Source of the DNA: Candidatus Gastranaerophilales bacterium
GTDB taxonomy: Bacteria; Cyanobacteriota; Vampirovibrionia; Gastranaerophilales; Gastranaerophilaceae
Reading direction: 5' to 3'
DNA: 64,000 bases
Assembly: GCA_944325075.1 (NCBI GenBank)
Contig: CALUYU010000001.1
Coordinates: forward strand, 62,001 to 126,000
Within the stretch, counting starts at the first letter, position 1. Each line of letters begins with the position of its first letter. A program made the translations under genes and the position numbers. Below are positions 33,900 through 42,524 of the stretch, one piece after another. The notes beneath the pieces are model-generated. The model saw only the letters and a list, made by a program, of their open reading frames with translations, was not told the DNA's origin and did not search any database.

Positions 33900-33986
33900 G
33901 TCTCTTTGCTGGGCAGGGTAAGGTCTTTAATGGAAGACTTTAATGAAACGTGTGTTCAACAAGATTTATAAAATTAGTGTTTGTGG

Positions 33987-33992
33987 TATAAT
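33987..33992 (+). promoter_or_regulatory. -10 box, leaderless start of the NUDIX gene
   Basis: TATAAT ends exactly six bases before ATG 33999; no Shine-Dalgarno. Confidence 0.65.
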
Positions 33993-33998
33993 TAAATT

Positions 33999-34526
33999 AT
34001 GGATTTTCAGGAGAAAACATTAACATCGGAATGTGTTTATGATGGTAAAATCTTAAAGGTCTTACGTGATGAGGTTGAAATATCTACCGGCAGAAAGTCT
34101 TTTCGGGAGGTTGTAAGGCATTCCGGAGGGGTTGTTATTTTGGCATTAAAAGATACTGAAACGGTTTTGTTAGTTAAACAGTTTCGTTATCCGGTGAATA
34201 AAACTGTTTTGGAGCTTCCGGCAGGCAAGCTGGAAAAAGGTGAAAATCCTGATTTTGCCTGCAAGCGTGAGCTGGAAGAGGAAACCGGGTATAGGGCTGA
34301 TAAATGGACTTCTCTTGGATATATTCATACAACGCCGGGATTTTGTGATGAAAAGCTTTATCTCTATAAAGCCGAGGAATTGCATTTTGTCGGAGAACAT
34401 CCTGATGAGGGTGAAGTTTTAAAGGCTTTTGAGATTAAAATTTCTGATCTTGTATCTATGATAAAAAATGGTGAAATTAATGATGCCAAAACAATTTGTG
34501 CTGTTATGAGAGGGTTATATTTATGA
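33999..34526 (+). CDS. NUDIX hydrolase, ADP-ribose pyrophosphatase type
   Basis: The complete Nudix box G-x5-E-x7-REUxEExGU spans residues 76-98 (GKLEKGENPDFACKRELEEETGY). The preceding VLLVKQFRYPVNKTVLELPAG is typical of ADP-ribose/ADP-sugar pyrophosphatases, which hydrolyse ADP-ribose to AMP and ribose-5-phosphate. The 175-aa length fits. Its TGA overlaps the ATG of the following HAD gene (ATGA), so the two should be co-translated. Confidence 0.9.
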   Translation: MDFQEKTLTSECVYDGKILKVLRDEVEISTGRKSFREVVRHSGGVVILALKDTETVLLVKQFRYPVNKTVLELPAGKLEKGENPDFACKRELEEETGYRADKWTSLGYIHTTPGFCDEKLYLYKAEELHFVGEHPDEGEVLKAFEIKISDLVSMIKNGEINDAKTICAVMRGLYL

Positions 34527-35326
34527 TAAAAATGATTGCAACTGATATTGACGGCACTATTTTAAGGTATGATTTTGTTTTTAACCCTGCTGTTAAATCT
34601 TGTATAAAAAAATTAAGCAGCAATGGTATAAAGGTTGTTCTTGTTACCGGAAGAATGCATTATGCAACACTTAAGATTGCAAAAGAACTTGGAATTGATA
34701 CCCCTATAGTTTCTTATCAAGGTGGTTTGATTAAGGAACAAGGTGAGGATGGGAAAGTTTTATATGAAAAAACTCTTTCTGTAAACAGAGCTAAAGAGGT
34801 TATTAAATGGGCAAAAGAAAATAATATTCACATAAATCTTTATATGGATGATGTTTTGTATGTTGAAAATGACGATATCGCAGTAAAACGGTATACAAAG
34901 GAAAGATATATTCCATATAAGGTTTGTAATTTTGACGAGCTTGAAATAAAGCATGTTAATAAAATTCTGGCTATAGATTTTAATGATGCCGATCGTGTAA
35001 CAGGCTGGGTTGAGTATTTGAATAAAGAAATGCCTGAACTTTATGTTGTTAAATCTACTCCTTATTTTTGCGAAATTTCAAATATGGAGGCTAAAAAATC
35101 TTGTGCTGTGGATTTTTTAAGCCGCATGTGGGGAATAAAAAAGGATGAGATTTTAACGATTGGTGATCAAAATAATGACATTGAGCTTTTAAAGGCCGGC
35201 GGTATTGCTGTTGCAATGGGCAACGGAACTCCGGAATTGAAATCTTGTGCCGATTATATTACGGATGATGTTATGCATGACGGTTTTGTTAAAGCTGTTG
35301 AGAAGTTTTGCAGGATTGAGGTTTGA
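34523..35326 (+). CDS. Cof-type HAD-IIB phosphatase
   Basis: The nucleophile motif ATDIDGT (Asp8, Asp10) opens the protein, followed by VLVTGRMHYAT (motif II), an alpha/beta cap, and GDQNNDIELLKAGGIAVAMGNG (motif IV). Members dephosphorylate sugar phosphates or cofactors such as flavins and pyridoxal phosphate. ATG 34523 overlaps the NUDIX stop; a longer frame starting 27 bases upstream lies within the NUDIX gene and is unlikely. Confidence 0.93.
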   Translation: MIKMIATDIDGTILRYDFVFNPAVKSCIKKLSSNGIKVVLVTGRMHYATLKIAKELGIDTPIVSYQGGLIKEQGEDGKVLYEKTLSVNRAKEVIKWAKENNIHINLYMDDVLYVENDDIAVKRYTKERYIPYKVCNFDELEIKHVNKILAIDFNDADRVTGWVEYLNKEMPELYVVKSTPYFCEISNMEAKKSCAVDFLSRMWGIKKDEILTIGDQNNDIELLKAGGIAVAMGNGTPELKSCADYITDDVMHDGFVKAVEKFCRIEV

Positions 35327-35391
35327 TAATATGCTTCCGGAGGATGTTTTCCGGTTGTCTGTATGTGTATATTTAATATAAAGGAGAGAAT

Positions 35392-35997
35392 ATGAAAGAA
35401 TTTAATATCCCGGAAAATATTATTCCTAAAGCAGAAAAAGAGTTAGTAAAGCTTCTTAAGGGAAACAGAAATTTTGTAAACGGCACTCCGACGGCTGATA
35501 ATATGTCTCTTGAGCATTTGAAAAAATATGCGTTTCATCAGGAACCTTATGCTGTTGTTTTGAGCTGTTCAGATTCAAGGGTTGTACCTGAAATTATCTT
35601 TGACTGCGGGATTGGCGAGTTGTTTGTTGTAAGAGTTGCAGGGATTACTGCCGGCCCAAACGTTATTGAAAGCATTGAGTATGCAGTTAAAAAACTTAAA
35701 ACTCCCCTATTAATTCTTTTGGGGCATGATGACTGCGGGGTTATGAAGTATGCAAAAGATCATTACCCTGAATTTACTGAAGATTTTCAATCAATACTTA
35801 AGTGTGTTTATCCGGTTCTTGATAAAGAAGAAGATGTTACCTGCCACAACTACTTTGCTCAGCAGCATACAAAATGGGTAGAAGATACTTTAATGGAAAA
35901 GTCAAAAATAATTAGAAATGCAGTTGAGAATAAAGAACTATATATTGCAAAATGTCACCTTGATCATTCTACCGGATTGGTTGATTTGATTGAATAA
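35392..35997 (+). CDS. Beta-class carbonic anhydrase
   Basis: The enzyme interconverts CO2 and bicarbonate. Zinc ligands Cys59, His112 and Cys115 lie in LSCSDSRV and GHDDCG; the Asp61-Arg63 dyad is present. No signal peptide is seen, so it is cytoplasmic. AAAGGAGAG precedes ATG 35392. The 201-aa length is typical, and the gene seems to be alone in its transcript. The short gap before it contains a weak CCGGA/TCCGG hairpin. Confidence 0.95.
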   Translation: MKEFNIPENIIPKAEKELVKLLKGNRNFVNGTPTADNMSLEHLKKYAFHQEPYAVVLSCSDSRVVPEIIFDCGIGELFVVRVAGITAGPNVIESIEYAVKKLKTPLLILLGHDDCGVMKYAKDHYPEFTEDFQSILKCVYPVLDKEEDVTCHNYFAQQHTKWVEDTLMEKSKIIRNAVENKELYIAKCHLDHSTGLVDLIE

Positions 35998-36007
35998 TAT
36001 TTAATAA

Positions 36008-36600
36008 CTATCTGCACTTGTCGGGCCCGTCCCAGGATAAGTTGTCACAGTGCAGATAATCCATATTTTCTTTGTAGATAACCCATCCGGTACAATCTGA
36101 CCAGGATTTTTTTGACAAACAGTTTTTCATATTGCCGTCATTTCCTGTCTCTTGTGGTGTGCCGGATGGTAATATTCCGTATTTTGTTATAAGAAATCGG
36201 AAAAAGTCTTTTCCGTATGTACGAGATGCCATTTGGGGTTTCAGCATAACATACATATCCCCGCATACATTTTGTAATAATTTTGATGTGCCGTATTTTA
36301 AGCTGCATTTTCCGTCTGTAGCTACAAATATTGAGGAGATACCTATACCATCAGCTAATACTACCGGATAAGATTTTATGTTCTGATTTTTTATTGAGCC
36401 GTCAAGATAATATTCGCTTACTGTTTGGGCACAGCTTTCATCCTGGCAGACCAATATTGTCTTCATATACGATAAAAGCCTGTTCCGAACTAAGTTTGAG
36501 CTGTTTTTTGCTTCTTCACTTTTCTGTTTATTTCCGTTTTCGTCGAGGACAAAGTTGCCGTTTTCATCTTTTTCATAATATTTTGGGAAAAATGTAAAAA
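36008..36600 (-). pseudogene. Prepilin gene lacking its 5' end
   Basis: The C-terminal part is a clear prepilin: KDFFRFLITKYGILPSG and the end CTGWVIYKENMDYLHCDNLSW, homologous to the genes at 709 and 28185. Reading upstream past ATG 36466, the frame stays open and gives FFPKYYEKDENGNFVLDENGNK, likely still genuine prepilin, and then runs into the XRE gene on the other strand with no FTLAEV region, leader or ribosome site. Without alpha1 the product could not be assembled into a pilus. Truncation probably occurred near 36575-36600. Confidence 0.7.
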
Positions 36601-36821
36601 AATATAGAAAGTCTTTGGGCTATACGCAAATGCAAATTGCGGAGATGCTTGATGTTGATCAGAAACATATTAGTTTTATTGAAAGCGGAAACAGCTTTCC
36701 TTCAGCGGCTTTAATAGCAAAAATTTCCGAGAAGTTACAAGTAGCCCCGAGTAAGTTATTTGAGTATACGGATTTGCCTTCTATGGAAGAGTTAAAAAAA
36801 CAATATTTTATATATAATTGA
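36579..36821 (+). pseudogene. XRE-family HTH regulator, 5'-truncated
   Basis: The frame gives YFGKNVKKYRKSLGYTQMQIAEMLDVDQKHISFIESGN...KLFEYTDLPSMEEL, a near-complete XRE helix-turn-helix and short tail. A stop lies at 36576 and no ATG exists before helix 1; only TTG 36615 is available, which would remove part of helix 1. There is no ribosome site. Together with the truncated prepilin on the other strand this suggests that one deletion removed both 5' ends. A functional short form from TTG cannot be ruled out. Confidence 0.6.
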
Positions 36822-36955
36822 AAAGTCCTCCTATGACGAGCTTGAAAAAATACATAATTATGCAAGCACTTTGTATATTACAAAACAATGATAATTTTGT
36901 CTAAAAATTTTTACGTGATAAACTTTATATGTATTTAGTAAAAGGAGAGAAAAAG

Positions 36956-37465
36956 ATGATAAACGAAAAAATGGAAAAAGCTTTTAATGACCAGATTAAC
37001 GCTGAATTGTATTCGGAATATCTGTATCTTTCAATGAAAGCATATTTTGAAACATTAAACCTTAAAGGATTTGTAAACTGGATGGATGTTCAGGTTCAGG
37101 AAGAACACGCTCATGCTATGGGTATGTTTGATTACGTAAACAGCCGCGGCGGCAAGGTTACTTTAAAGGCTATTGACGCTCCAAAAACAGAATGGAATTC
37201 ACCTTTGGAAGTTTTTGAAGATGTTTTGAAACATGAAGAACTTGTTACTTCTTTAATAAATAAGGTTGCTGATGTGGCTGAAGAAGTTAAAGACCGGGCA
37301 GCGCTAAACTTTTTGAACTGGTATATTAAAGAACAGGTTGAAGAAGAAGATAATGTTGGTAATGTTCTTGCAACATTGAAACTTATCGGAAACGATTCCC
37401 ATGGATTGTTTGCATACGATAAAGAACTTGCAACAAGAACTTTTGTTGCTCCGGTTATCGGATAA
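36956..37465 (+). CDS. ftnA: Ferritin (non-haem iron storage)
   Basis: The 169-aa product is a four-helix ferritin. Ferroxidase residues are in AFNDQINAELYSEYLYLSM (Glu), VQEEHAHAMG (Glu-x2-His) and the later IKEQVEEEDNV. It stores iron as a 24-mer and limits Fenton chemistry, useful for a gut anaerobe. AAAGGAGAG fixes the start at ATG 36956; the frame opens 27 bases earlier but without a ribosome site. A good terminator follows. Confidence 0.97.
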   Translation: MINEKMEKAFNDQINAELYSEYLYLSMKAYFETLNLKGFVNWMDVQVQEEHAHAMGMFDYVNSRGGKVTLKAIDAPKTEWNSPLEVFEDVLKHEELVTSLINKVADVAEEVKDRAALNFLNWYIKEQVEEEDNVGNVLATLKLIGNDSHGLFAYDKELATRTFVAPVIG

Positions 37466-37487
37466 GCGGATTTTACAAATAAATTTA

Positions 37488-37517
37488 GGGCAGGCTGATT
37501 ATAAGGCCTGCCTTTTA
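37488..37517 (+). terminator. Terminator after ferritin
   Basis: GGCAGGC/GCCTGCC with a 10-base loop, then TTTT. Confidence 0.85.
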
Positions 37518-37565
37518 ATTATTTTACAGGTTTAAAAGCTGATAACCTCAAAATCAGGCGCATGA

Positions 37566-38120
37566 TTAATAAGTTTTGCGTACAAGCCCCTTAATGTAAT
37601 ATTTTACGGCCTCTGTTATCATAAGATCGGGCTCTTTTGCTGCAAATTCATCAAGCGTTGTTATTGCATTTACAATATCCCCTTTTTGTTCAAGCAGCAA
37701 GCCGCGTAAAATCATTCCAAGAGGATTGCTGTCACTGTAGGATTTTTGGATTTGCTCATCCGCATAACCAAGTTGATAATAGCATTCAGCAAGATTCTTA
37801 TAATATTTAAAATTCAGGGTAAATTGTTGTAATGCGCGTTCAAAACAATCTTTTGCAAGGTCGGGTCTTCCAAGTTTCATGTAGCATTCCCCTAAATTGT
37901 TGTAGAACACTGCGCTTGCCTGAACATCGGGTGCAAGGCTTATTGCTATTTTAAACTCCTGTGTTGCAGGGTAATAAGCCTGTTCCTCCATATAGATAAG
38001 CCCCATATTGTTGTGTAGGTACGCATTCTGCTCGGATTCAATTACGTATTCATCGGGTTTTTTGTAGCCCGAAAACATAATTGCAACTGCTAATAAAGTT
38101 ATTACAATAATTTGTTTCAT
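37566..38120 (-). CDS. Exported TPR protein with a lost lipobox Cys
   Basis: A signal peptide (MKQIIVITLLAVAIMFSG) is followed by YKK where a lipoprotein would have Cys: FSGY instead of FSGC. Three or four TPR units follow (NAYLHNNMGLIYMEEQAYYPATQEFKIAISLAPD, AVFYNNLGECYMKLGRPDLAKDCFERAL, YYKNLAECYYQLGYADEQ). The family of such proteins usually acts as periplasmic adaptors. It lies downstream of the MBL and phosphoesterase genes on the same strand with a 44-base gap and a weak ribosome site. Confidence 0.75.
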   Translation of the reverse strand: MKQIIVITLLAVAIMFSGYKKPDEYVIESEQNAYLHNNMGLIYMEEQAYYPATQEFKIAISLAPDVQASAVFYNNLGECYMKLGRPDLAKDCFERALQQFTLNFKYYKNLAECYYQLGYADEQIQKSYSDSNPLGMILRGLLLEQKGDIVNAITTLDEFAAKEPDLMITEAVKYYIKGLVRKTY

Positions 38121-38164
38121 CCGAAAATCCGCCTGTTAAATTCCGCTGACTTTTATTAATATAA

Positions 38165-39097
38165 TTATAAAAGATCAATTTCCAAACCTTCATAAGCAAG
38201 TATTGAGTCAGGATCAATACTTTTGTACTCTTCTTTGATCTGGTTAAGTTTTTCGTCGTTGTAAGACGGGTCAAAATGGAAAAATACAAGTTGTTTTGCT
38301 TTTAGCTGTTTTCTGCACTCAACAGCCATATCAAAAGTTGAATGACCATAACCCTGTTTGGGAACAAACGGATCCATATAATCTTCTGTTGTATACTGAG
38401 CATCGTGTATTATTAAATCACAATTTCTTGCAAAGTTTACAAGTTTTCTATCTCCTCCGGCATAACTTTCTTTATCTGTTGCATATACAAGAGTTTTTCC
38501 CTTATACGTTATTTTGTATACAATTACACCTTCTTGAGGGTGAGCGTAAGAGCGGTAGCAGGTAATTAATACATCATCTTTTTCTATTTCCATATCAGTT
38601 TCAAGTTCTATACGCTTGACTATTGGCGGCTGGTTATCTCTTAAAAGAATTCCTTCTGTTTCATTAATATTGTGGATATTTAAGTTTCCGGCGATGTCTC
38701 CAAGGTCAAGCGGAAAAGATTTGCCGAATAAAAGAGTCGCCAGTTCATCGGAAAGGTTTTCATTATAATTAACATTTCCGTATACATCTAAAACCGTTGA
38801 ACGTATATGGAGCGGTCTGAAAAATGTAAATCCCTGGATGTGATCCTGGTGTATATGTGATAGTAAAACTACAGCTTTAATCGGGGTTCGTTCTTCAGTT
38901 TTTACGCCCGACATAATATACTGTTTAACCAATTCATCTCCGACATTTATGAGACCGGTGCCAGCATCAAGTATTATAATGTGTTTCCCGGCATGTACTT
39001 CAACGCAAGAGGTATTCCCGCCGTATTCCAAAAAATCTTTACCAATAACCGGGTAACTTCCTCTAACACCTCTAAATTTAATTTTAAATTCGCTCAT
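38165..39097 (-). CDS. Metallo-beta-lactamase fold hydrolase
   Basis: The zinc motif HIHQDH (81-86) follows VVLLS, with DAGTG at 44-48 as the usual preceding loop; further ligands are likely at IIHDAQY and HSTFD. The GGNTSCVEV start and the overall order recall RNase Z/PhnP-like members and MBL domains found in cyclic-nucleotide phosphodiesterases. The substrate is not known. AGGAATA precedes ATG 39097, and the gene is 11 bases downstream of the metallophosphoesterase, probably in one operon. Confidence 0.85.
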   Translation of the reverse strand: MSEFKIKFRGVRGSYPVIGKDFLEYGGNTSCVEVHAGKHIIILDAGTGLINVGDELVKQYIMSGVKTEERTPIKAVVLLSHIHQDHIQGFTFFRPLHIRSTVLDVYGNVNYNENLSDELATLLFGKSFPLDLGDIAGNLNIHNINETEGILLRDNQPPIVKRIELETDMEIEKDDVLITCYRSYAHPQEGVIVYKITYKGKTLVYATDKESYAGGDRKLVNFARNCDLIIHDAQYTTEDYMDPFVPKQGYGHSTFDMAVECRKQLKAKQLVFFHFDPSYNDEKLNQIKEEYKSIDPDSILAYEGLEIDLL

Positions 39098-39108
39098 ATT
39101 ATTCCTCG

Positions 39109-40095
39109 CTATTTTTTTATTTCAAAAACTCCGTTCTGGTCTTTTTCTTCTCCCGTATACAGACTTGAAGAAAATACCATCATTTTGGCAAGGTTTCTGA
39201 TATTTGTTTCTCTTGTATTTTTTTGCTGAATATCTATTGTAACTTTTTTTCTGCTGTTTTTTATATTAATTATCCTGAACGCATTCGGATATGAGACCAA
39301 TGCCGGGGAGCTTACGTATAAAACGTTATTCCGCTGGGTAATTTTGTTTGCATGGTAATGGCCTTGAAATACGGCTATAGGATTTTTGTATTTTTCAATT
39401 AAGGCCTGAACCTCTCCGGCATTAAGCAGTCTGTGGCCTTCGCTCGGAAACGGTTCTATTATCGGTACGTGCATAAATATCAGGACAACATCTTTTTGGG
39501 AATTTTTCAACTCTTCATCCAGCCATTTTAGCTGTTCATGGCTGATTTCTCCGTTAGATGTAATTCTTGTATCAATTATTGTATCCAGTGCTATTACTTT
39601 GTAACCTTTTCTTGGCGTAAATGAATAGTACGGTTTTGTAAATTGGAAATTTTCGTTATGAGATCTTAAAATCTCAAGATAGAGATTTTTTGTTAAAAAA
39701 CCGCCGACACAAGGATCATGATTGCCGAACACAAAGTACCACGGATATTTTAATTTTTCGACATGGGGCAATACTGCTGTAAGCTCTTTCTCAAAAGGTT
39801 TGTCAATCAGATCGCCCGTGAACATAACAAAGTTTATATCCGGAGTTTCGTTTATCTGCGCAACTACATCATCAAGAAGTTTAGGGGATTCTGCCGTAAG
39901 TTTGAACGATGTATTAACGTTTCTTGTAGAAAAATGTACGTCTGATACCTGGGCAAATTTAAGATCGCTTGCACTGTAGCATTGAAGTCCGTAAACCATT
40001 ATGCCGGCAAGGATTATTGTAAACATCCCGCTTAGGGCTCGTGATATCATTGACTCTTTTCTTTTTTCTTTTTTCTTTGATCTTTTTTTACTCAT
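39109..40095 (-). CDS. Membrane-anchored metallophosphoesterase
   Basis: A Lys/Arg-rich start and one helix (about 18-38) anchor the protein, probably with the catalytic part outside the cytoplasm. The calcineurin-type motifs are complete: DVHFS (Asp52, His54), GDLID, GNHD, a His in MHVP and GHYHAN. Members cleave phosphomonoesters or diesters, including UDP-diacylglucosamine and cyclic nucleotides. It overlaps the TPR gene upstream by 8 bases and precedes the MBL gene by 11, so the four genes 41047-37566 look like one unit. Confidence 0.88.
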   Translation of the reverse strand: MSKKRSKKKEKRKESMISRALSGMFTIILAGIMVYGLQCYSASDLKFAQVSDVHFSTRNVNTSFKLTAESPKLLDDVVAQINETPDINFVMFTGDLIDKPFEKELTAVLPHVEKLKYPWYFVFGNHDPCVGGFLTKNLYLEILRSHNENFQFTKPYYSFTPRKGYKVIALDTIIDTRITSNGEISHEQLKWLDEELKNSQKDVVLIFMHVPIIEPFPSEGHRLLNAGEVQALIEKYKNPIAVFQGHYHANKITQRNNVLYVSSPALVSYPNAFRIINIKNSRKKVTIDIQQKNTRETNIRNLAKMMVFSSSLYTGEEKDQNGVFEIKK

Positions 40096-41047
40096 AAATA
40101 TTTTTTACTTCCGGTCTCTCTTCACTTTCAAGTTGTTTTGAATTTATATTTTTTATTAATTCTCTTGTTTCATTATACTTTGCATTTAATTCTTTATCAT
40201 CATTAGATAGAATGATTGCTTTATCCAAATTAAGCATTGCGTTGCTGTATTCTTTAAGTCCAAGGTAACTCAGCCCCAAATATTTGAATACATCTGATGT
40301 TTGAACCTCTTTTGATACTTCAGTCAAAAGATCAATAGCCTTTTTATAGTTTCCTCTTCTATAGAGGATAATTCCATGTATTAATTTATATTCAATATCT
40401 TCATTTAGAGCAAGTGCGGTGACAATTTCTGTTTCTGCATCAACAAGCTGTCCCTGCATCAGGTAAGCTTTTGCACGTATAGCGTACGCCAGATCATTCT
40501 GCTGGTTATAGTATAAAAATCTTTTTATTGGTTCATTGACCAGTTCATACATGCCCGAATCCAGATAACACATGGCAATTGCCAGCAGCGCCTGGGTAAA
40601 TGACGGCTGCATTTGGTAGGCTTGAAAATATGCATCTATTGCTTGTTTGTATTCTTTATTTTCGCGGTAATAGTCGCCAAGATAGCTGTATACCCAAAAG
40701 TTCCCGTCTTTTAGTGCTTCTTTTAATGCGTTTCCTTCATTAATCCTGTCTCCTGTAAGCTTATAGGCAAAGGCTTTATCCAATTTAGGATTAAAACCTG
40801 TTATAAAGGATTTTTGGTTTTTTGTTCCTAGTTGATAAAGCAGGTTTTTTAATTTTGGAAATTCAGGGTTATCAGGCTGAAGTTTAATTATTCTGTCTAA
40901 ATATTTTACTGCATCGGCATAGTCACCTAAGATACAGTCATTTGATACTATATCCATATAGTCTTCTATTATCTCATCCGTTACGGCTTTTGCCGGCAGG
41001 AATGTTGCAGCAATTAGAATTAACAACAAAACAACCGATTTTTTCAT
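40088..41047 (-). CDS. Exported TPR-repeat protein
   Basis: The signal peptide MKKSVVLLLILIAATFLPAKA begins at ATG 41047; a longer frame up to 41104 is not credible because the -10 box lies in it. Six or more TPR-like units follow (AVKYLDRIIKLQPDN, YLGDYYRENKEYKQAIDAYFQAYQMQP, YAIRAKAYLMQGQLVDAETEIVTALAL, FKYLGLSYLGLKEYSNAMLNLDKAI). It probably scaffolds other envelope proteins. It leads the unit with the phosphoesterase, MBL and second TPR genes. Confidence 0.8.
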   Translation of the reverse strand: MKKSVVLLLILIAATFLPAKAVTDEIIEDYMDIVSNDCILGDYADAVKYLDRIIKLQPDNPEFPKLKNLLYQLGTKNQKSFITGFNPKLDKAFAYKLTGDRINEGNALKEALKDGNFWVYSYLGDYYRENKEYKQAIDAYFQAYQMQPSFTQALLAIAMCYLDSGMYELVNEPIKRFLYYNQQNDLAYAIRAKAYLMQGQLVDAETEIVTALALNEDIEYKLIHGIILYRRGNYKKAIDLLTEVSKEVQTSDVFKYLGLSYLGLKEYSNAMLNLDKAIILSNDDKELNAKYNETRELIKNINSKQLESEERPEVKNIYE

Positions 41048-41053
41048 ATAATG

Positions 41054-41059
41054 ATTATA
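41054..41059 (-). promoter_or_regulatory. -10 box, leaderless start of the TPR operon
   Basis: TATAAT on the minus strand ends six bases before ATG 41047; no Shine-Dalgarno. Confidence 0.65.
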
Positions 41060-41104
41060 CCATGAAAAACTTCTTCTGTTTATCAAGATAGTACATGCCG
41101 GCAA

Positions 41105-41773
41105 TTATTTTTTCATAGATTTATTTATTTGTGCACGAATTTTATTTGCTTTATAAAGGTATTCTGTCAATCGTTCGTAATTTTGAGCAGTTTCTCCATA
41201 TGGAGTTTTCATCTTTATAAGCTCATCAACATTTTTGTTAATAGTTGCTAATGTTTCAAGAGAGTCTCCAAGTATTTCAAGTGATTTAAATCGTTTTGAA
41301 ATCCTTGCAAGAATTTGGCGTTTGATAAATTTTTTAACAGCATTTATAACAGGCATTTTTCTTTGATTAACGCCTGAAACTGCATGGTTTATTCCGTCTG
41401 ATATTTTAGATGGAAGATCCTGTTTTGCGTATTGTTTATATAAATCCCTTAATTCTTGTTCTATACGTTGTTTTTTTATTCTCAGGCTGAACAAGTCTTG
41501 CTGGTTGCCGATATTGTCAGCAATTTTAATTTTTTCATTTAAATCTTTAAGAACCTTTTCTTTGTCTTCAATTTTATATTCAAGCTTCAGGGTCTCATCT
41601 TCTACATTAAGGTAGGCTTTTTCTTCCAGAATTGCTGAATCCAGATCATTTAATCTGCGCGGGTTAGTGGCAAGATTAGAGATGGATATTGACTGCTGCG
41701 GAGTCAAAAACCAGTTTGTTTCAGCTCCTTTCATTGTTGAAAATATGTTTTTCTTTTCATTATTTTCTTCCAT
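41105..41773 (-). CDS. Unknown coiled-coil protein, 222 aa
   Basis: The soluble, basic product has a short N-terminal region (AETNWFLTPQQSISISNLATNPRRL), a coiled coil at about 50-120 (DETLKLEYKIEDKEKVLKDLNEKIKIADN...RIKKQRIEQELRDLYKQYA), and a helical, positively charged C-terminal half (VKKFIKRQILARISKRFKSL). No signal peptide or catalytic motif. I recognise no family. A TAAAAT box lies six bases before the ATG. It ends one base before the longest TPR frame and about 60 bases before its true start. Confidence 0.7.
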   Translation of the reverse strand: MEENNEKKNIFSTMKGAETNWFLTPQQSISISNLATNPRRLNDLDSAILEEKAYLNVEDETLKLEYKIEDKEKVLKDLNEKIKIADNIGNQQDLFSLRIKKQRIEQELRDLYKQYAKQDLPSKISDGINHAVSGVNQRKMPVINAVKKFIKRQILARISKRFKSLEILGDSLETLATINKNVDELIKMKTPYGETAQNYERLTEYLYKANKIRAQINKSMKK

Positions 41774-41779
41774 ATAGTC

Positions 41780-41785
41780 ATTTTA
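41780..41785 (-). promoter_or_regulatory. -10 box, leaderless start of the coiled-coil gene
   Basis: TAAAAT on the minus strand ends six bases before ATG 41773; no Shine-Dalgarno. Confidence 0.55.
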
Positions 41786-41926
41786 AAATATAAACAAAAA
41801 ATTTTTTTCCATCAAACAGTGTAAAATGTTACAATTTGTTCTGTTGTAGAATTTTTGCTTACTTATATAATTTGAGAATACTGTCGAACAATAGAACACG
41901 GATGGAACTAATCCCAAACGCTAAAA

Positions 41927-42406
41927 TTATGTTTTTGCATATTTTAAAAAGGTTTGGACTTTAGTTTGCATTAGTTCTTCAACTATTAACCATTTGCCAT
42001 CTGGTTGTTTTTCCAGAATCATATAAGTTTTTAACTTATATTTTTCTCCTGACGGCTGCCGCAAAGAAGAAATTTTGTAGCCGTTTTCAACCTTTTCTGA
42101 TGTAATATTTGTATATGAATTTTTGTATTTTCTGATTTTAGCTGTTTTTTGACCGATTTTTAACTGCTTGATATATGTATCTATATCTGTTTCTATATCA
42201 ACAAGGCTTCCGTCAGGCTTAATCACCTGGCGAATAATTTTGGCATTCGGAGAGTACATTTTTATAATTTCCGGATCATAATTGTTTGCAGAGGAAACAT
42301 ATTTTTTGAAAAATTTAATGGCATCCTGCTTTTCATCTGCTAATACTATATTACTTAATAAGCTAAATACTAACACGCACAGCAGCAGATAAAAAATTTT
42401 TTTCAT
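41927..42406 (-). CDS. Periplasmic NTF2/SnoaL-like small protein
   Basis: A signal peptide (MKKIFYLLLCVLVFSLLSNIVLA) precedes about 135 residues with the pattern of an NTF2-like cone: KFFKKYVSSANNYDPEIIKMYSPNAKIIRQV, then strands ending LKTYMILEKQPDGKWLIVEELMQTK. Such domains bind small ligands or act as assembly modules. GGAGGAT precedes ATG 42406. It sits between the coiled-coil gene and the aryl-polyene-like cluster; a link to either is not shown. Confidence 0.7.
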   Translation of the reverse strand: MKKIFYLLLCVLVFSLLSNIVLADEKQDAIKFFKKYVSSANNYDPEIIKMYSPNAKIIRQVIKPDGSLVDIETDIDTYIKQLKIGQKTAKIRKYKNSYTNITSEKVENGYKISSLRQPSGEKYKLKTYMILEKQPDGKWLIVEELMQTKVQTFLKYAKT

Positions 42407-42524
42407 AAAAATTATCCTCCTATTGTTACAAATAAAATTGTAAACAGCAGAAGTTTCTTTTTCATTATCCTTTAGTTGAATTTCATATTAAGCGGTTGTT
42501 TAATACAAGAAATTATTATTAAGT

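Noticed and set aside
36467-36614. tRNA or CRISPR elements in the window
   Set aside because: No T-loop GGTTCGA-type pattern with a cloverleaf and no regularly spaced direct repeats were found here or elsewhere in the 64 kb.
41048-41104. N-terminal extension of the TPR protein
   Set aside because: It would place the -10 box inside the gene and put 19 residues in front of a perfect signal peptide.
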